From the NCBI RefSeq assembly GCF_000347035.1, contig NZ_ANIJ01000006.1, positions 434,001 through 498,000 on the forward strand: DNA of 64,000 nucleotides, given 5' to 3'. Source of the stretch: Leptospira sp. B5-022. Its GTDB lineage: Bacteria > Spirochaetota > Leptospiria > Leptospirales > Leptospiraceae. Shown piece after piece: positions 8,212 to 19,700 of this stretch. How positions within the stretch are numbered: the stretch's first letter is position 1; the number at the start of each line of letters is the position of its first letter. The position numbers and the translations under genes are program-made. Below the pieces are notes generated by a model, which saw only the letters and a program-made list of their open reading frames with translations, searched no databases and was not told where the DNA came from.

Positions 8212-8421
8212 ATGGTAGGAATCATTGTAAAGGAAGGCGAGTCCATCGAATCCGCTCTCAAACGTTTTAAGAGAGATTGTGCTAACGCCGGAATCATGAG
8301 CGAGATCAAAAGACGTGAATTCTACGAAAAGCCTAGTATCAAAAAGAAAAAGGCTTTAGAATCCGCAAAACGCAAATTAGAAAAGAAAAAACGTCTCTTC
8401 TCCCGCAAAGACCGCGGTTAA
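8212..8421 (+). CDS. rpsU: 30S ribosomal protein S21
   Basis: 69 residues, very basic, with the S21 pattern GESIESALKRFKRDC at residues 8-22 and REFYEKP further on. It is a small-subunit protein near the mRNA exit platform that supports translation initiation. ATG 8212 is preceded by AGGAG at 8196-8200; the longer upstream frame has no support. It opens the macromolecular synthesis operon rpsU-yqeY-dnaG-rpoD, which couples translation, replication priming and transcription initiation. Confidence 0.96.
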   Translation: MVGIIVKEGESIESALKRFKRDCANAGIMSEIKRREFYEKPSIKKKKALESAKRKLEKKKRLFSRKDRG

Positions 8422-8459
8422 TCCTCGGTCTTAGGTTCCTAAGAGATAGGGGAACGGGC

Positions 8460-8909
8460 ATGTCCCTGCAATTAAAAATAAATACCGACCTGAAAGAGGC
8501 TATGAAAGCAAAACAAGAGCCTCTTCTCTCCACCTTACGCCTACTCAAGGCCGATATTCAATACGAGCTTACGAAAAACGGAGCCCAGGAATTAAGCGAT
8601 GAGCAGATCATCGTCCTGATCAAACGTGGGTATGCAAAACGTACTGATGCAATCCAAATGTACGAAAAAGCGAATCGTACCGATCTTGCAGAAAAAGAAA
8701 AGGGTGAAGCTGAAATCTTAAAATCATATCTTCCGCCAGACGTACCCGAAGATCAAATCATCGCCGCCGTAGAAAAATTTGTTATAGAACTCGGAGCATC
8801 CGGACGCAAAGACATAGGAAAGGTTATGGGAAAAGTAATGGCTGAGTTTAAAGGCGCGAACATAGACGGATCAAAGGTTTCTGCGATCGTAAAATCTAAA
8901 CTTTCCTAA
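8460..8909 (+). CDS. yqeY: GatB/YqeY domain protein
   Basis: 149 residues matching the YqeY family along the full length: N-terminal helices (DLKEAMKAKQEPLLSTLRLL), the KRxxAI-type segment, the SYLPP motif around residues 82-86, and the C-terminal GxxxDIGKVMG region. YqeY resembles the tRNA-binding tail of GatB; a role in tRNA-dependent amidation is suspected but unproven. It sits between rpsU and dnaG, 11 bp before the dnaG start, as in many bacteria. AGGGGAACGGG serves as Shine-Dalgarno. Confidence 0.93.
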   Translation: MSLQLKINTDLKEAMKAKQEPLLSTLRLLKADIQYELTKNGAQELSDEQIIVLIKRGYAKRTDAIQMYEKANRTDLAEKEKGEAEILKSYLPPDVPEDQIIAAVEKFVIELGASGRKDIGKVMGKVMAEFKGANIDGSKVSAIVKSKLS

Positions 8910-8920
8910 GCTGGTATACC

Positions 8921-10711
8921 TTGCAGTTCCAAAGGGAATTTATCGACCGTATTCGTAGGGAAGTTCCCATCGAAAGTTATATCAGTCGATTTGTACCCTT
9001 ACAAAAAAGAGGGAGAAACATGGTGGGTCTTTGTCCATTCCACCAAGAAAAATCTCCGTCTTTTAACGTTTCCTTAGATAAACAATTCTATCATTGTTTC
9101 GGATGTAAGGCCTCCGGAGATCTATTCCAATTCGTGATGAGTTACGAAAGAGTGGATTTCCAAAGAGCGAAAGAGATCCTTTCCGAGTATGCAGGTATCC
9201 CGATCCAGGAAAAAGCGAAAGAAGAAGTAGAAAGAACCGAACTCCTTTATAAAGTAAATAAGAAGGCTCTACTTTTTTTCCAAGAAAATCTGCGGGGACC
9301 TCAAGGTCTTGCAGCAAGAGAATATTTAAATTCCAGAGGTCTCGGAGAAGAGATCCAAAAATCATTTCAACTCGGTTATGCTCCCGGCGGGTTTAATCAT
9401 TTAACCGGAAAAGTTTTTAATACAAAAGAAGAGATCAAGGCAGCTTTGGAAGTGGGCCTCATCCGCGAATCCGAAAAGGGAAAAGAACCTTATGATTTTT
9501 TTAGAGATCGGATCATGTTCCCTGTTTTCGATCTTTCCGGAAGAGTCATCGCATTTTCCGGACGAATTTTAGGCCCAGGAAAAGAGTCTAAATATGTGAA
9601 CAGTCCTGCTTCTTCCATATTCGATAAAGGAAGAACGTTTTATCACCTTCACCAAGCAAAAGAATCCATCCAAAAGTCCAGGACTTCGATTTTAGTGGAG
9701 GGATATTTGGATGTGATCGGTCTCGTTGATAAGGGGCTAGAAAATACGGTCGCTTGTATGGGAACCGCTGTGACTGAAAATCATATCCGGACCATGAAAA
9801 AGTTCTCCGACAAATTCCTTCTCGTTTTGGATGGGGATTCGGCAGGCAGAAAGGGTGCGTTACATGCTGCGGAACTTTGCCTCAAGGAAGGCCTGGATTG
9901 TTTTGTTATATTATTACCGGAAGGAAAGGATCCTTTCGATATTTCCAAGGAATTGAATCGCCAAGAATTGCATAAACTATTGGAAAACCAGATCCCAGCT
10001 TCCTCTTTTGTAGTGGAAGAACTTTTGGATAAGGCGGATTCCCGCGCTCTTCCGGAAAAGAAAAGAAGGGCATTGGACAATCTTTACCAATTTTTGAAAG
10101 GATTCAATCGGGACTCCGATAGGGAGTTTTTTTTAGGGTTAGGGGCAAGAAGGCTCGGGATCAGCATGGATGCAGTTTTACGGGATTATAAGGGCGGAGG
10201 AGCCAAGTTTGCCTCTCCAGGGTCCGATAATAATAAGGATAAATCCGCCAAACGAGTATCAGGCCCGAACCCCGCCGAAAAATGCGAAAGAGAGATCATT
10301 GCCTTACTTGTGAAGGCGAATCATTTATTTCGTTTTTCCGAAGAATTATCCGGACTGGAATTCTTAGACTCTAAAAGTGCGTTTTTATGGGACTTTATAT
10401 ATACGAGATACGCAAGCGAAGAAGAAGTTTCTCCCGCTTCCGTGATTTCTTCCGAGATCCCGAACGAATTTAAGGAATCTATAGCGCCGTTCCTGATATC
10501 GGAAGCGGATATGAGTCCGGAAGATTCCGTGAAGGTATTTAAAGGATTATTAAATCAACAGAAACTTTTCGTGATCGATAAGAGAATGGAAGAGTTGGAC
10601 TCGGGCTCACCTTTGGATGATCCCGAACATTTTACAAAACTGGCATATTATAAGACCGAGAAAGCAAAATTATTGGAATTTATCCGTAGTGAAAACTCGG
10701 GCGTAAGATAG
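8921..10711 (+). CDS. dnaG: DNA primase
   Basis: 596 residues; makes RNA primers at the replication fork together with the DnaB helicase. The CHC2 zinc-binding module uses Cys38, His41, Cys59 and Cys62. The TOPRIM catalytic core contains EGYLD at 260-264 and DGDSAG at 304-309. The C-terminal region (about 430-596) is the helicase-interacting domain. Length is normal for the family. Initiation is at a TTG (8921); there is no ATG near the family-conserved N-terminus, so TTG is the only reasonable start. It follows yqeY closely and precedes rpoD by 11 bp. Confidence 0.96.
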   Translation: MQFQREFIDRIRREVPIESYISRFVPLQKRGRNMVGLCPFHQEKSPSFNVSLDKQFYHCFGCKASGDLFQFVMSYERVDFQRAKEILSEYAGIPIQEKAKEEVERTELLYKVNKKALLFFQENLRGPQGLAAREYLNSRGLGEEIQKSFQLGYAPGGFNHLTGKVFNTKEEIKAALEVGLIRESEKGKEPYDFFRDRIMFPVFDLSGRVIAFSGRILGPGKESKYVNSPASSIFDKGRTFYHLHQAKESIQKSRTSILVEGYLDVIGLVDKGLENTVACMGTAVTENHIRTMKKFSDKFLLVLDGDSAGRKGALHAAELCLKEGLDCFVILLPEGKDPFDISKELNRQELHKLLENQIPASSFVVEELLDKADSRALPEKKRRALDNLYQFLKGFNRDSDREFFLGLGARRLGISMDAVLRDYKGGGAKFASPGSDNNKDKSAKRVSGPNPAEKCEREIIALLVKANHLFRFSEELSGLEFLDSKSAFLWDFIYTRYASEEEVSPASVISSEIPNEFKESIAPFLISEADMSPEDSVKVFKGLLNQQKLFVIDKRMEELDSGSPLDDPEHFTKLAYYKTEKAKLLEFIRSENSGVR

Positions 10712-10722
10712 GGGACCGCAGA

Positions 10723-12489
10723 ATGGAAAATCTACAAAGCATGCCGGAAGTGCAGAAGATCATCGCGATAGGAAAGGCGAATAGCGAAATTTCCTACGAC
10801 GAGATCAACGAAATTCTTCCGGATAAGATCTTAAACTCGGAGAAGATTGACGATGTATTCACGCTTCTTCACGAGATGGGAATAGAGATCGTAGAAGAAT
10901 ATACTAGAAAATCTTTGGAGCCGGCTTCTTCTATCCTGCCTAAAGACGATCCAGCTCTTCCGGTAAAACCTGCCCGCAAAAAGAAAGAAACGGCATCTTC
11001 AGCCGGCGGCTCGGAAGATCCGATCCGTTTGTATTTGAAAGAGATCGGAAAGGTAAATTTGATCTCCGGAGAAACGGAAGTATTTCTCGCTAAAAAAATT
11101 GAAAAGGGCGAGAAGATCATAGAGGAAACTATTTTAGGTTCTTCTATTTTAAGAGCGAACTTCATCAAACTTCTTCCTAAGATCCGTAGTAAAAAGACAA
11201 AAGTATATGATCTTGTTCGAGTAGACAAGATGTACGCGATGAACGCGGAAGAAGCGAAGAAGTTGGAAGAACTTTTCTTCAAAAACATCTCCGTCATCCA
11301 AGAACAGGAAAAAGTTTTACAAGAAGCTCAGTCTAGGATCCGCAAATATTCCGAAAACTCCAAAAAGTATAAAGAGTTCAAAGAGAAAATCGATATCTCG
11401 AAAGGTATCATCGACACTGCCGTTAGGGAACTTGAAGTTTCTCAAAAAGAGATTCAAAAAATTTCCCAAAAGATCAAATCCATGGTCTTCCGAATCAAGG
11501 AGATAGATCGTCATTTCTTAAAGATCAAAGCCCAATACGGTTACGACGTTAAGGACATCAAAGCGTTCAACCGTTTCATCGAGAAAAATGAAAAGTTAGA
11601 AGATATCGAAAAGATGATGGGAGTCTCTATCGACGAGGTTCGCGAGGTCATTAAGGATATCCGAAACAATGAGCGTAAACTTCGCCGTATGGAACAGGAA
11701 GCGGGTTCTTCCGTCCAAGAGATCAAGGACTGGGGCGAAAAGATCATCAAAGGTGAAAGAGAGATCGCTCAGGCCAAAAAAGAACTCGTTAAAGCAAACC
11801 TTAGACTTGTGGTTTCCATTGCAAAACGTTATGCAAACCGAGGAATGCATTTTTTCGACCTGATCCAAGAGGGAAATATCGGTCTCATCAAAGCTGTGGA
11901 CAAATTCGAGTATAAGAAAGGATATAAATTCTCCACGTATGCTACTTGGTGGATCCGTCAGGCAATCACCCGTGCGATTTCCGACCAGGCGAGAACGATC
12001 CGTGTTCCGGTTCACATGATCGAACAAGTGAATAAAGTCATCCGTGAGACTCGTTTGTTCGTGCAGGAATTCGGTCGCGATCCGTCCAATGAAGAAATTG
12101 CGGAACGTTTAGGCTGGCCTGTCCAAAAAGTAAAAGCGGTTAAGAACGTAGCAAGAGAACCTATCTCTCTCGAGATCCCGGTCGGTTCCGAAGAAGATTC
12201 GGAATTAGGAGACTTTATCGAGGACAAAGATGTGGAATCTCCAGTGAATTCCGCAGCTTCCAGTATCTTAGCGGAACAAATCCGACAAGTCCTTCATACT
12301 CTTCCTGCAAGGGAACAGAAAGTGATCCGTATGCGTTTCGGTCTGGACGACGGTTATCCTCAAACTTTGGAAGAGGTCGGTTATCAGTTCAAGGTAACCA
12401 GGGAAAGGATCCGTCAGATCGAAGCAAAAGCTCTTCGAAGACTACGTCACCCATCTCGTTCTAAAAAATTAAGAGACTATATCGATTAA
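10723..12489 (+). CDS. rpoD: RNA polymerase primary sigma factor (sigma-70)
   Basis: 588 residues with region 1.1-like N-terminus, region 1.2 at about 103-120 ([17 protein letters not shown]), a long charged helical non-conserved insert rich in Lys and Glu, region 2 with [20 protein letters not shown] and [14 protein letters not shown], region 3, and region 4.2 with [18 protein letters not shown]. It directs RNA polymerase to housekeeping promoters. It is the last gene of the rpsU operon. A palindromic element (copy B) begins 5 bp after the stop and may help end transcription. Confidence 0.97.
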   Translation: MENLQSMPEVQKIIAIGKANSEISYDEINEILPDKILNSEKIDDVFTLLHEMGIEIVEEYTRKSLEPASSILPKDDPALPVKPARKKKETASSAGGSEDPIRLYLKEIGKVNLISGETEVFLAKKIEKGEKIIEETILGSSILRANFIKLLPKIRSKKTKVYDLVRVDKMYAMNAEEAKKLEELFFKNISVIQEQEKVLQEAQSRIRKYSENSKKYKEFKEKIDISKGIIDTAVRELEVSQKEIQKISQKIKSMVFRIKEIDRHFLKIKAQYGYDVKDIKAFNRFIEKNEKLEDIEKMMGVSIDEVREVIKDIRNNERKLRRMEQEAGSSVQEIKDWGEKIIKGEREIAQAKKELVKANLRLVVSIAKRYANRGMHFFDLIQEGNIGLIKAVDKFEYKKGYKFSTYATWWIRQAITRAISDQARTIRVPVHMIEQVNKVIRETRLFVQEFGRDPSNEEIAERLGWPVQKVKAVKNVAREPISLEIPVGSEEDSELGDFIEDKDVESPVNSAASSILAEQIRQVLHTLPAREQKVIRMRFGLDDGYPQTLEEVGYQFKVTRERIRQIEAKALRRLRHPSRSKKLRDYID

Positions 12490-12494
12490 GATAG

Positions 12495-12563
12495 TTTCGC
12501 ACGGAGTTCACTGAGGGTTTGTTTTAAGTGAAACTCAGTGTTCTTTGTGGGCTCCGTGCGAAA
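12495..12563. repeat. Dispersed palindromic intergenic element, copy B
   Basis: It begins TTTCGCACGGAG and ends CTCCGTGCGAAA, a 12-bp perfect inverted repeat, with internal CACTGAG and CTCAGTG also pairing. It can fold into one long hairpin between the convergent rpoD and glpD genes. A CTTTGCGCC...GCGTGAGAC stretch (12579-12597) follows that also resembles part of copy C. Confidence 0.8.
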
Positions 12564-12602
12564 TGATATCTTCTTTTCTTTGCGCCTTCGCGTGAGACTT
12601 TA

Positions 12603-14216
12603 TTACTTACCTTTACCTTCGTAGGTAGATCTCAAAGACTCAATGAGTGCGATTGCCTCTGATTCTTTTTCTTTTCTCTGCGCGTCTTTCCAACCAAGTT
12701 GTTTCGCCAAGATCTGGGAAACAGGTGTTGCGAGTTTTGCCGCAAATTTTAGATCTAAGAACTGGACTCTAAATCGTCTTGCAAGAACGTCCGTCACTGT
12801 AAGTGCAAATTCTTCTTTTACGAACCACTCCACTTCTTCTTGGAAATATTCCGCACCTTTTAAAAGGGGAGTCGGCTTTTTACCGAGTATGATGAACACT
12901 TCTCCGCCATAAAAATTTTGGAGACGTTTAGCGGATACTTCACTTACCTTATACATTTTTTGAATCTCTTTGTAAAGATCTTCGGAATATCCAACTTTTC
13001 CTGGGAAGGCGTATTTTGCGGTTCTGCTCGAGCCGAATTCTTCTAAGGAAGCTTCTTTCAAAACTCGATCGATGAGATCCTCGGCCATCTTTCTATACGT
13101 AGACCATTTTCCTCCTCCCATTGTGATGAGTCCGGAAGGAGAAACAAGGATCACTTCTTCTCTGGAAATACTTTTTGTGTCTTGGTTTCCTTCCGGAGAG
13201 ATGAGAGGTCGGATACCTGAGAAGGCGGAGATAATATCTTTTCTTTGAAGAGGTGAGGCTAAATATTCGGAACCTGTCTGCAATAGGAACTCCACTTCAG
13301 ACTCCAAAGGTAGAGGATCTTGGCTAACTTCATGAATCGGTGTGTCTGTGGTTCCCAAAATTACATGGTCTTCCCAAGGAATGATAAATACGACTCGCCC
13401 GTCTTTCGTTTTAGGAATGATGAGCGCTGTATTACAAGGGATGATTTCTTTTTTGAAAACCAGATGGATACCTTGGCTAGGAGAAAGCACACGATAGGTT
13501 CTTGGATCGTCCTTTAGGCGCACATCATCCACCCAAGGACCTGTTGCGTTTACCACCACTTTTGCTTTTACGTTATAGGTTTCCCCGCTGATCAGATCTT
13601 TTACCTTTCCTCCCACAATTTTGCCGTCCTTCTTCTGGAAGGATAGAAGTTCCGTTTGGTTGAGTACCAGAGCGCCTTCCTTAGAAGCTGCGCGTGCCAG
13701 ATTTACGTTCAATCTCGCATCGTTGAACTGAGAGTCGTAGTATAAGATCCCGCCGGTTAAACCCTTTGTTTGGAGAGCCGGAAAATCTTTTTCTACTTCT
13801 TCTTTCGAAACTCTTTTGTGAGACGGTAGATTTCCCTTCCAAGCCAGGATATCGTACATAGTCATTCCGATACTGTAATACGGTTTTTCATACAGTTTGT
13901 ATGTAGGAAGAATGAACGGAAGAGGTTTGACTAGGTGAGGTGCGTTTTCCAAAAGTCTTTGTCTTTCCGTGAGTGCCTCATGTATCAATTTAAAATGGAA
14001 TTGTGCGAGATACCGCACACCTCCGTGAATGAGTTTCGTGGAACGCGAAGATGTCCCGGCGGAAAAATCCGATTTTTCTAAAAGTGCTACTTTCAGTCCT
14101 CGAAGGCTTGCATCCAGCGCAGCCCCGGCTCCGGTGGCTCCCCCCCCTAAAATCAGGAGGTCAAATTGTTCTTCCTTTAATTTTTCAAAGCGGCTTTTGC
14201 GATCGTGTTTTTGCAT
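12603..14216 (-). CDS. glpD: FAD-dependent glycerol-3-phosphate dehydrogenase
   Basis: 537 residues; oxidises glycerol 3-phosphate to dihydroxyacetone phosphate at the membrane, passing electrons to quinone. The FAD-binding Rossmann motif GGGATG is at residues 24-29, followed by the GlpD signature with SRSTKLIHGGVRYL. DAO fold over about 18-380 and the C-terminal helical DAO_C domain follow. Length is typical (500-560). It is divergent from tyrS with 62 bp between starts, and convergent with rpoD. Confidence 0.95.
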   Translation of the reverse strand: MQKHDRKSRFEKLKEEQFDLLILGGGATGAGAALDASLRGLKVALLEKSDFSAGTSSRSTKLIHGGVRYLAQFHFKLIHEALTERQRLLENAPHLVKPLPFILPTYKLYEKPYYSIGMTMYDILAWKGNLPSHKRVSKEEVEKDFPALQTKGLTGGILYYDSQFNDARLNVNLARAASKEGALVLNQTELLSFQKKDGKIVGGKVKDLISGETYNVKAKVVVNATGPWVDDVRLKDDPRTYRVLSPSQGIHLVFKKEIIPCNTALIIPKTKDGRVVFIIPWEDHVILGTTDTPIHEVSQDPLPLESEVEFLLQTGSEYLASPLQRKDIISAFSGIRPLISPEGNQDTKSISREEVILVSPSGLITMGGGKWSTYRKMAEDLIDRVLKEASLEEFGSSRTAKYAFPGKVGYSEDLYKEIQKMYKVSEVSAKRLQNFYGGEVFIILGKKPTPLLKGAEYFQEEVEWFVKEEFALTVTDVLARRFRVQFLDLKFAAKLATPVSQILAKQLGWKDAQRKEKESEAIALIESLRSTYEGKGK

Positions 14217-14278
14217 CTACAAGGTCTTCCTGCTTTACAGGCTGATTTCGCCGGGTGAAATTGCAATAAAAGAGCCAA

Positions 14279-15496
14279 ATGGAACCTAAAAAACAAATCG
14301 AATTGATACGACGCGGGACGGTCGACCTAATCAGCGAGGAGGAACTTACCTCCAAACTTACCAAAAAAAAGTCCTTAAAAATCAAAGCCGGTTTCGATCC
14401 GACAGCCCCAGACCTTCATTTGGGGCATTTCGTTTTGCTTAGAAAATTAAAACATTTCCAGGATCTGGGTCACGAGGTGAATTTTCTACTCGGGGATTTT
14501 ACCGCGATGATCGGAGATCCTACAGGCAAATCCGAAACCAGAAAAAGACTCTCTAAAGAAGAAGTCCAAAAAAATTCAGAAACCTACCAAAGCCAAGTTT
14601 TTAAGGTTTTGGAAAAGGAGAAGACCAAGATTGTCTATAATTCCCGTTGGTGTTCCGGGATGAATTTTGAAGATGTTCTCGTCCTGACCTCAAAATACAG
14701 CGTTGCCCAGATTTTGGAAAGGGACGATTTTAGCAAAAGGTATAAGGGCGGACAACCTATCTCTCTTATCGAATTCCTATATCCTTTAGTCCAAGGTTAC
14801 GACTCCGTAGAAATGGAAGCCGACGTGGAATTGGGAGGGACGGACCAAAAATTCAATCTGCTTGTTGGTCGGGAATTACAAAGAGAATACGGAAAAGAAG
14901 CACAATGTGTGATCACTCTTCCGCTTCTTGTCGGTCTGGACGGGGTTAAAAAAATGTCCAAGTCTCTCGGTAATTACGTTGGGATTACTGAGGAACCGAT
15001 AGATATGTTCGGAAAACTCATGTCCATTTCGGACGATTTGATGTGGAATTATTTCGAATTGTTAACGGATCTTCCTCTAGAATCCGTTACGGAACGTAAA
15101 AAAGGGATCCAATCCGGAGAACTTCACCCGAAAGAAGTCAAAACGGAACTTGCAAAATTAATAATGGACCAGTTCTCTTCCCCGGAGGCAAATTCCGAAG
15201 CGATCGAAGAATGGAATAAGGTCCATAATCCGAAAGCAAGAGCTATCCCGGAAAATATTCCGGAAACAAAACTTGGTCCCGAATTTTTCCAAGAATCCGA
15301 GACTCCGCAGTTGATCTGGGTCCTCGCCAAACTAGGATTTGTTCCATCAACCTCGGAAGCGAGACGGCTCATCAAGTCCGGGGGGATTTATGTCGACGAA
15401 GAGAAACTTTCGGATGAAAAATTTACCGTTAGCAAAAACGCAGAATACTTGATTCGCCAAGGCAAAAAAGGAAAATTCATCCGTCTGGTCAGTTGA
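14279..15496 (+). CDS. tyrS: Tyrosyl-tRNA synthetase
   Basis: 405 residues; charges tRNA-Tyr in the cytoplasm. The class I signature HLGH is at residues 47-50 and KMSKS at 225-229, with a C-terminal S4 RNA-binding domain (about 340-402) containing [15 protein letters not shown]. Tyr-specific residues include GGTDQKFN around 186-193. Length fits the bacterial TyrRS group with about 400 residues. The stop is 13 bp before the next gene, so the two are likely cotranscribed. Confidence 0.95.
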   Translation: MEPKKQIELIRRGTVDLISEEELTSKLTKKKSLKIKAGFDPTAPDLHLGHFVLLRKLKHFQDLGHEVNFLLGDFTAMIGDPTGKSETRKRLSKEEVQKNSETYQSQVFKVLEKEKTKIVYNSRWCSGMNFEDVLVLTSKYSVAQILERDDFSKRYKGGQPISLIEFLYPLVQGYDSVEMEADVELGGTDQKFNLLVGRELQREYGKEAQCVITLPLLVGLDGVKKMSKSLGNYVGITEEPIDMFGKLMSISDDLMWNYFELLTDLPLESVTERKKGIQSGELHPKEVKTELAKLIMDQFSSPEANSEAIEEWNKVHNPKARAIPENIPETKLGPEFFQESETPQLIWVLAKLGFVPSTSEARRLIKSGGIYVDEEKLSDEKFTVSKNAEYLIRQGKKGKFIRLVS

Positions 15497-15509
15497 CCGA
15501 AATCAGAAC

Positions 15510-16709
15510 ATGCTCAGCGAAGAAGAATCCACAGTACTTTCCAAGACGATCAAAGAGATCCAGGACAACGAAGTAGAGTCGGAAGTCCTGGAAAAAAAGT
15601 TTCGTCAGATCCGGATCGGTTCCTCCGTTTTCTTCTTCCTAACCTTAAGTATCACCACCGTTTTTGCTTTGGCAAGAAGGTTGGATTCTCTCCAAAACAC
15701 GGTTCAAAAACAAAACGAAGTTATCTCCGTTCTCTCGGAAGATATTACAAGTTTACGATTGGAAGAACAACAAAGGGAAGAAGAGGTGCTTCGTTTTAAG
15801 TCCTCCATTCTGGACGATGTTCCTGACGGGGATCTAAGTGAAGAAGTTAATAAAAACCTAAATTCTTTACAAGCAGTCATCCCGAAACCCGGGACGGGAA
15901 AAAATATCAGCAGAGGAAATCCGAATTTTAAGGAAATTTCCCTTACATTCGATTTGGGTACCGGCGAGGATCTGCAAATACTTTATGAATTTATGATGAG
16001 GTTCCCGATCAAGGTGACCTTATTCGTTTCCAACGAGAATCCCGCTAAAAAAGGAGGATCTTTATTCTCCAAAACTAATATAGTATATCTGAAAAAATTA
16101 GCAGCCTTAGACGGAAGAGTGGTCTTCGGAAATCATACCTGGAGCCATTTTAATTTACCTAGAAGTTTAAAAGAATCCTCTCTTAGAAAAAGAGCACTTT
16201 TAAGCTATGTGGCTGACGAGATCCCTGATTTTAACCTTCTTTTGGAAGAACTTACGTCCGTAGAGGATAAATTCAGGACCATTACCGGACTTACACTTAC
16301 CAAGTATTACAGGTTACCGTACGGTGCGGTTGATCAGATCATCTTGGATGTATACGCCACCCAAGGTTACGAAAATCATATTTTCTGGAGTAATAATACG
16401 GTAGGTTCCTTGGATGTTCCCGACTTCGTATATAAAAAATATATTACTAAAAAAGATACCGCTACCGGAAAAACAAAACTAGTACAAAATCCTCATTATA
16501 AAACCAAAGAGGAGATGTTGGATTTTTTATATCGCTGGGAAACTTCGGACAAAAATGGAATGAACGGTGCGATCATTTTGATGCACTTGGGTTCGCCTAG
16601 ACAATCCGAAAAATTGATCTATATACTTCCCGATTTTATCCAGGCGATGTTAAACAAGGGTTATAAATTCGTAACCGTTCCGGAAGTATTGAACGAAAAG
16701 CAGGATTAA
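15510..16709 (+). CDS. Membrane-anchored NodB/polysaccharide deacetylase-family protein, variant motif 1
   Basis: 399 residues. One N-terminal transmembrane segment (about 38-56) is followed by a short coiled coil (57-100) and a periplasmic NodB-like domain (about 140-395). Motif 2 HTWSH at 209-213 supplies the metal-binding His pair, motif 3 RLPYG is at 268-272 and motif 5 LMHLG at 357-361. Motif 1 reads TFDLG (146-150) where active enzymes usually have TFDDG: the first Asp (base) is kept, the metal-binding second Asp is replaced by Leu. It may act on peptidoglycan or another glycan, possibly with altered metal use. It follows tyrS by 13 bp. Confidence 0.8.
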   Translation: MLSEEESTVLSKTIKEIQDNEVESEVLEKKFRQIRIGSSVFFFLTLSITTVFALARRLDSLQNTVQKQNEVISVLSEDITSLRLEEQQREEEVLRFKSSILDDVPDGDLSEEVNKNLNSLQAVIPKPGTGKNISRGNPNFKEISLTFDLGTGEDLQILYEFMMRFPIKVTLFVSNENPAKKGGSLFSKTNIVYLKKLAALDGRVVFGNHTWSHFNLPRSLKESSLRKRALLSYVADEIPDFNLLLEELTSVEDKFRTITGLTLTKYYRLPYGAVDQIILDVYATQGYENHIFWSNNTVGSLDVPDFVYKKYITKKDTATGKTKLVQNPHYKTKEEMLDFLYRWETSDKNGMNGAIILMHLGSPRQSEKLIYILPDFIQAMLNKGYKFVTVPEVLNEKQD

Positions 16710-16731
16710 AACGCCACTTTTCGTTTTTAAT
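16705..16731. terminator. Weak AT-rich inverted repeat between convergent genes
   Basis: ATTAAAACG and CGTTTTTAAT pair with one bulge across an 8-base loop between the deacetylase stop and the RND stop. Both directions have short T runs, so it could be a bidirectional terminator, but the stem is AT-rich. Confidence 0.3.
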
Positions 16732-19700
16732 TTACTTCTTTCTTTTACCTCTAGTATTCGTTACGATCTTCTCAGGTTCGCTTGCAAATTCCGGGCTTGG
16801 GAAATATACCGTTCCCCGTTGAGAACTCTTTTTTCCTGCAAAAATCCGATCCAACCAGGCTCTTAAATTTTCCATTCTTTTGGAAAACCAACTCTGGAAA
16901 TTATACAGGTGAAGATAAAAGACGGGAACCATGATCAATGTGATGATACTTGCGAAAGCAAGTCCCCAGCCGAAGGCCAAAGCCATTGGAACTAGGAATG
17001 GATCGTAACCTCCGATTCCGTACGCGGTAGGCAAAAGTCCAAGAACTGTAGTTACGGTAGTTAAGGTAACTGCTCTTAGTCTTAAATTACCCGTATCTAC
17101 TAGGATTTCCTTAATGTCCTTATTCGGATTTTCTTTTCGAAGAGTGTTTGCAAAGTCAACAAGAACGATGGAATCATTAACCACAACTCCCGCAAGTCCC
17201 ACAATTCCGAGCATCGCTAAGAATCCGAAAGATTCTCCGTGGCTTACAAATGCTAAGATTACTCCGATAAAGGAGAAGGGGATGGCGCTTCCTATCACGA
17301 GCGGTTGCATCAAAGATCCGAATTGAGACGCAATGATGATGTACATGATTAGTAAAGCCATGAAGAATAAAAATCCTAAGGAACCCATGGATTCTTCCGT
17401 GTCTTTATTCTCTCCGCCGAAACGGACCATATAACCCGGGTATTTTTCGATAATCTTTTCTTGGTCCGCTAATTTTTTAGCGAAAGCATTTGCCTCGCTG
17501 GAATTGGCCTGTTTTCCACCAGCTAAGTTTGCTGTGACTGTGACTAAACGTTTTCCATCCAAGTGATTGATATTGGAAACCCCGGGAAGTCTTTGCATCG
17601 TGACGAGTCGGGATACCGGGATCATTTTGCCGATGGAATTCGAAACATATACATGATTTAAACTATCCACTGACTTCCGGTAAGATTCGGGAAAACGTAC
17701 CTTTACTTCTACTTCTTCGTCCGTTCTTTTGATCTTAGTGGCGACAGTCCCTTGGAATGCGGTATTGATCGCTTGCGCGACCCTGGCTACCGAAACTCCA
17801 GCGGTGGAAGCAAGCGATTCGCTCACCCGGATACGGACTTCGTCCTTACCCTCGTTGAAGTCGTCTGCAATATCTGTGACTCCTTTTACTTTTCCGAGTA
17901 CACCTTTGTATTCGGAAGCGATCTTCAGGAGAGTATCATAACTATCTCCTCTGATCTCGATCGCCACAGGTTTTCCGACCGGAGGGCCTCCGGACACTTT
18001 TTCATATTCTAAGGCGACCAATTTCCCTCTAAGAGATTCAAACTCTTCGGGAATAACAACAGGTTCAGGAACATCGCAAGGATTTTTAGCTTCCAGTGCT
18101 TCTTTTTGGATTTTATCCTCTTCTATTTTGCGAGAAGTTTCGTTGAGTAACCAGAGAGTTTTTCTTCTAATTTTCTGGATGATATCGTCCGTTTTGTGAC
18201 ATTTTTTACGGTTTTCTTCCGCAGTTAAATATGCCATTACCATTCCGTAATGTTTTCCTCTTTTGGTAAAAGGATCATTCGGATTAGCTTGGATGATCCC
18301 TACACGAGTCGCATAATTTTCCAGATCTTCCTGAGGGACTTTTGCGATCTCTTTTTCGATCACCTCTAAATAACGATACGTCTCATTTAGACTTGCACCG
18401 GTTTTTGCGGTGACCTTTACGTAGAACTGATCCACGGAACCGGGGAATAATTTAAACTTAGAGAATAATATCTGGATGATAAAACTAACGATCAACAAGA
18501 AAACAATCCCTATCGTCATTTTCCAAGGATTGTTCAATGCGAAACGAAGTGCAGGAACATATTTCGTATTTCTAAACTTAGAGAACCATCCGGATTCTTC
18601 CTTAATTTCTCCAGCTTTTACTCCGCCTTTATTGATATCGTATAAGTGATTCGGCAGAATGAAGAACGCCTCTGCAAGCGAGGCACAAAGTGCAATGATC
18701 ACAACAAGCGGAATACTGAATACGAACTTACCGAAAATACCAGGCATGAATAGAAGTGGGGCAAATGCAGCGATAGTCGTAGTAACGGTTGCTGTTACCG
18801 GAGAAACCACTTCCAAGGTTCCCTTTAGAGTCGCTTCATAAGGAGGAAGTCCTTCTTCTATATATCGATATACGTTTTCACAGATGATGATCGCATCATC
18901 CACCAGGATCCCGACTACAAGGACCAAACCGAACATCGAGATTAAATTTAGGGTGAGCCCGAATTGGTCCATGATGAAGAATGTAGCGCCGAATGATACC
19001 GGGATCCCAAGAGCGGTCATCAAAGCCACTCTCCAGCCTAAAAAGAAGAATAAAGATCCTGTAACTAAGATCATCCCGAATGTAGCGTTGGAAATAAGAA
19101 CGTTCAACCTGCGTCGAATGTATTTAGAAAGGTCGTTTACGAATGCGTATTGGAATTCAGGAGAACCTTGGCGAAATTTTTCTACGGTGGCTTTTACATT
19201 GTCCACTACCTTGATCGCATCCGCACTTTGTCTTTTTAAGACTGTAAGAGCTACGGTTTTGGTTCCGTTTACATTTTCAATATAATCCGCCTCCCGCAAA
19301 CCTTCCGTTACTCGGGCAACATCCTGGACTTGGATCGCATTACCGATCTCGTTTCCTCGAACATGTACTCTGGAAATTTCATCCGGAGTATCGAATTCGC
19401 CGATCGTCCTAAGAATGATCTCCTTATCCAGACCGGTCACATTTCCGCCAGGAACGTTAACGTTACGATTTCTTAATGCGTTAATTACGTCTTGGCCCGT
19501 AAGATAAAATCCGGACAAACGATTCGGAAGAATATCCACTTGCATTTCGGTCTCTCTCCAACCCCTACGAGAAACCTTTGCTACACCCGAAATATCCAAA
19601 AGCGCCTGCTCTACGATCTTTGCCTGGGCACGTAATTTTTTCTCAGCCTCGACAGATCCATCATCCTCTTTTAATGTGATAGAAACCTCGATCACCGGTG

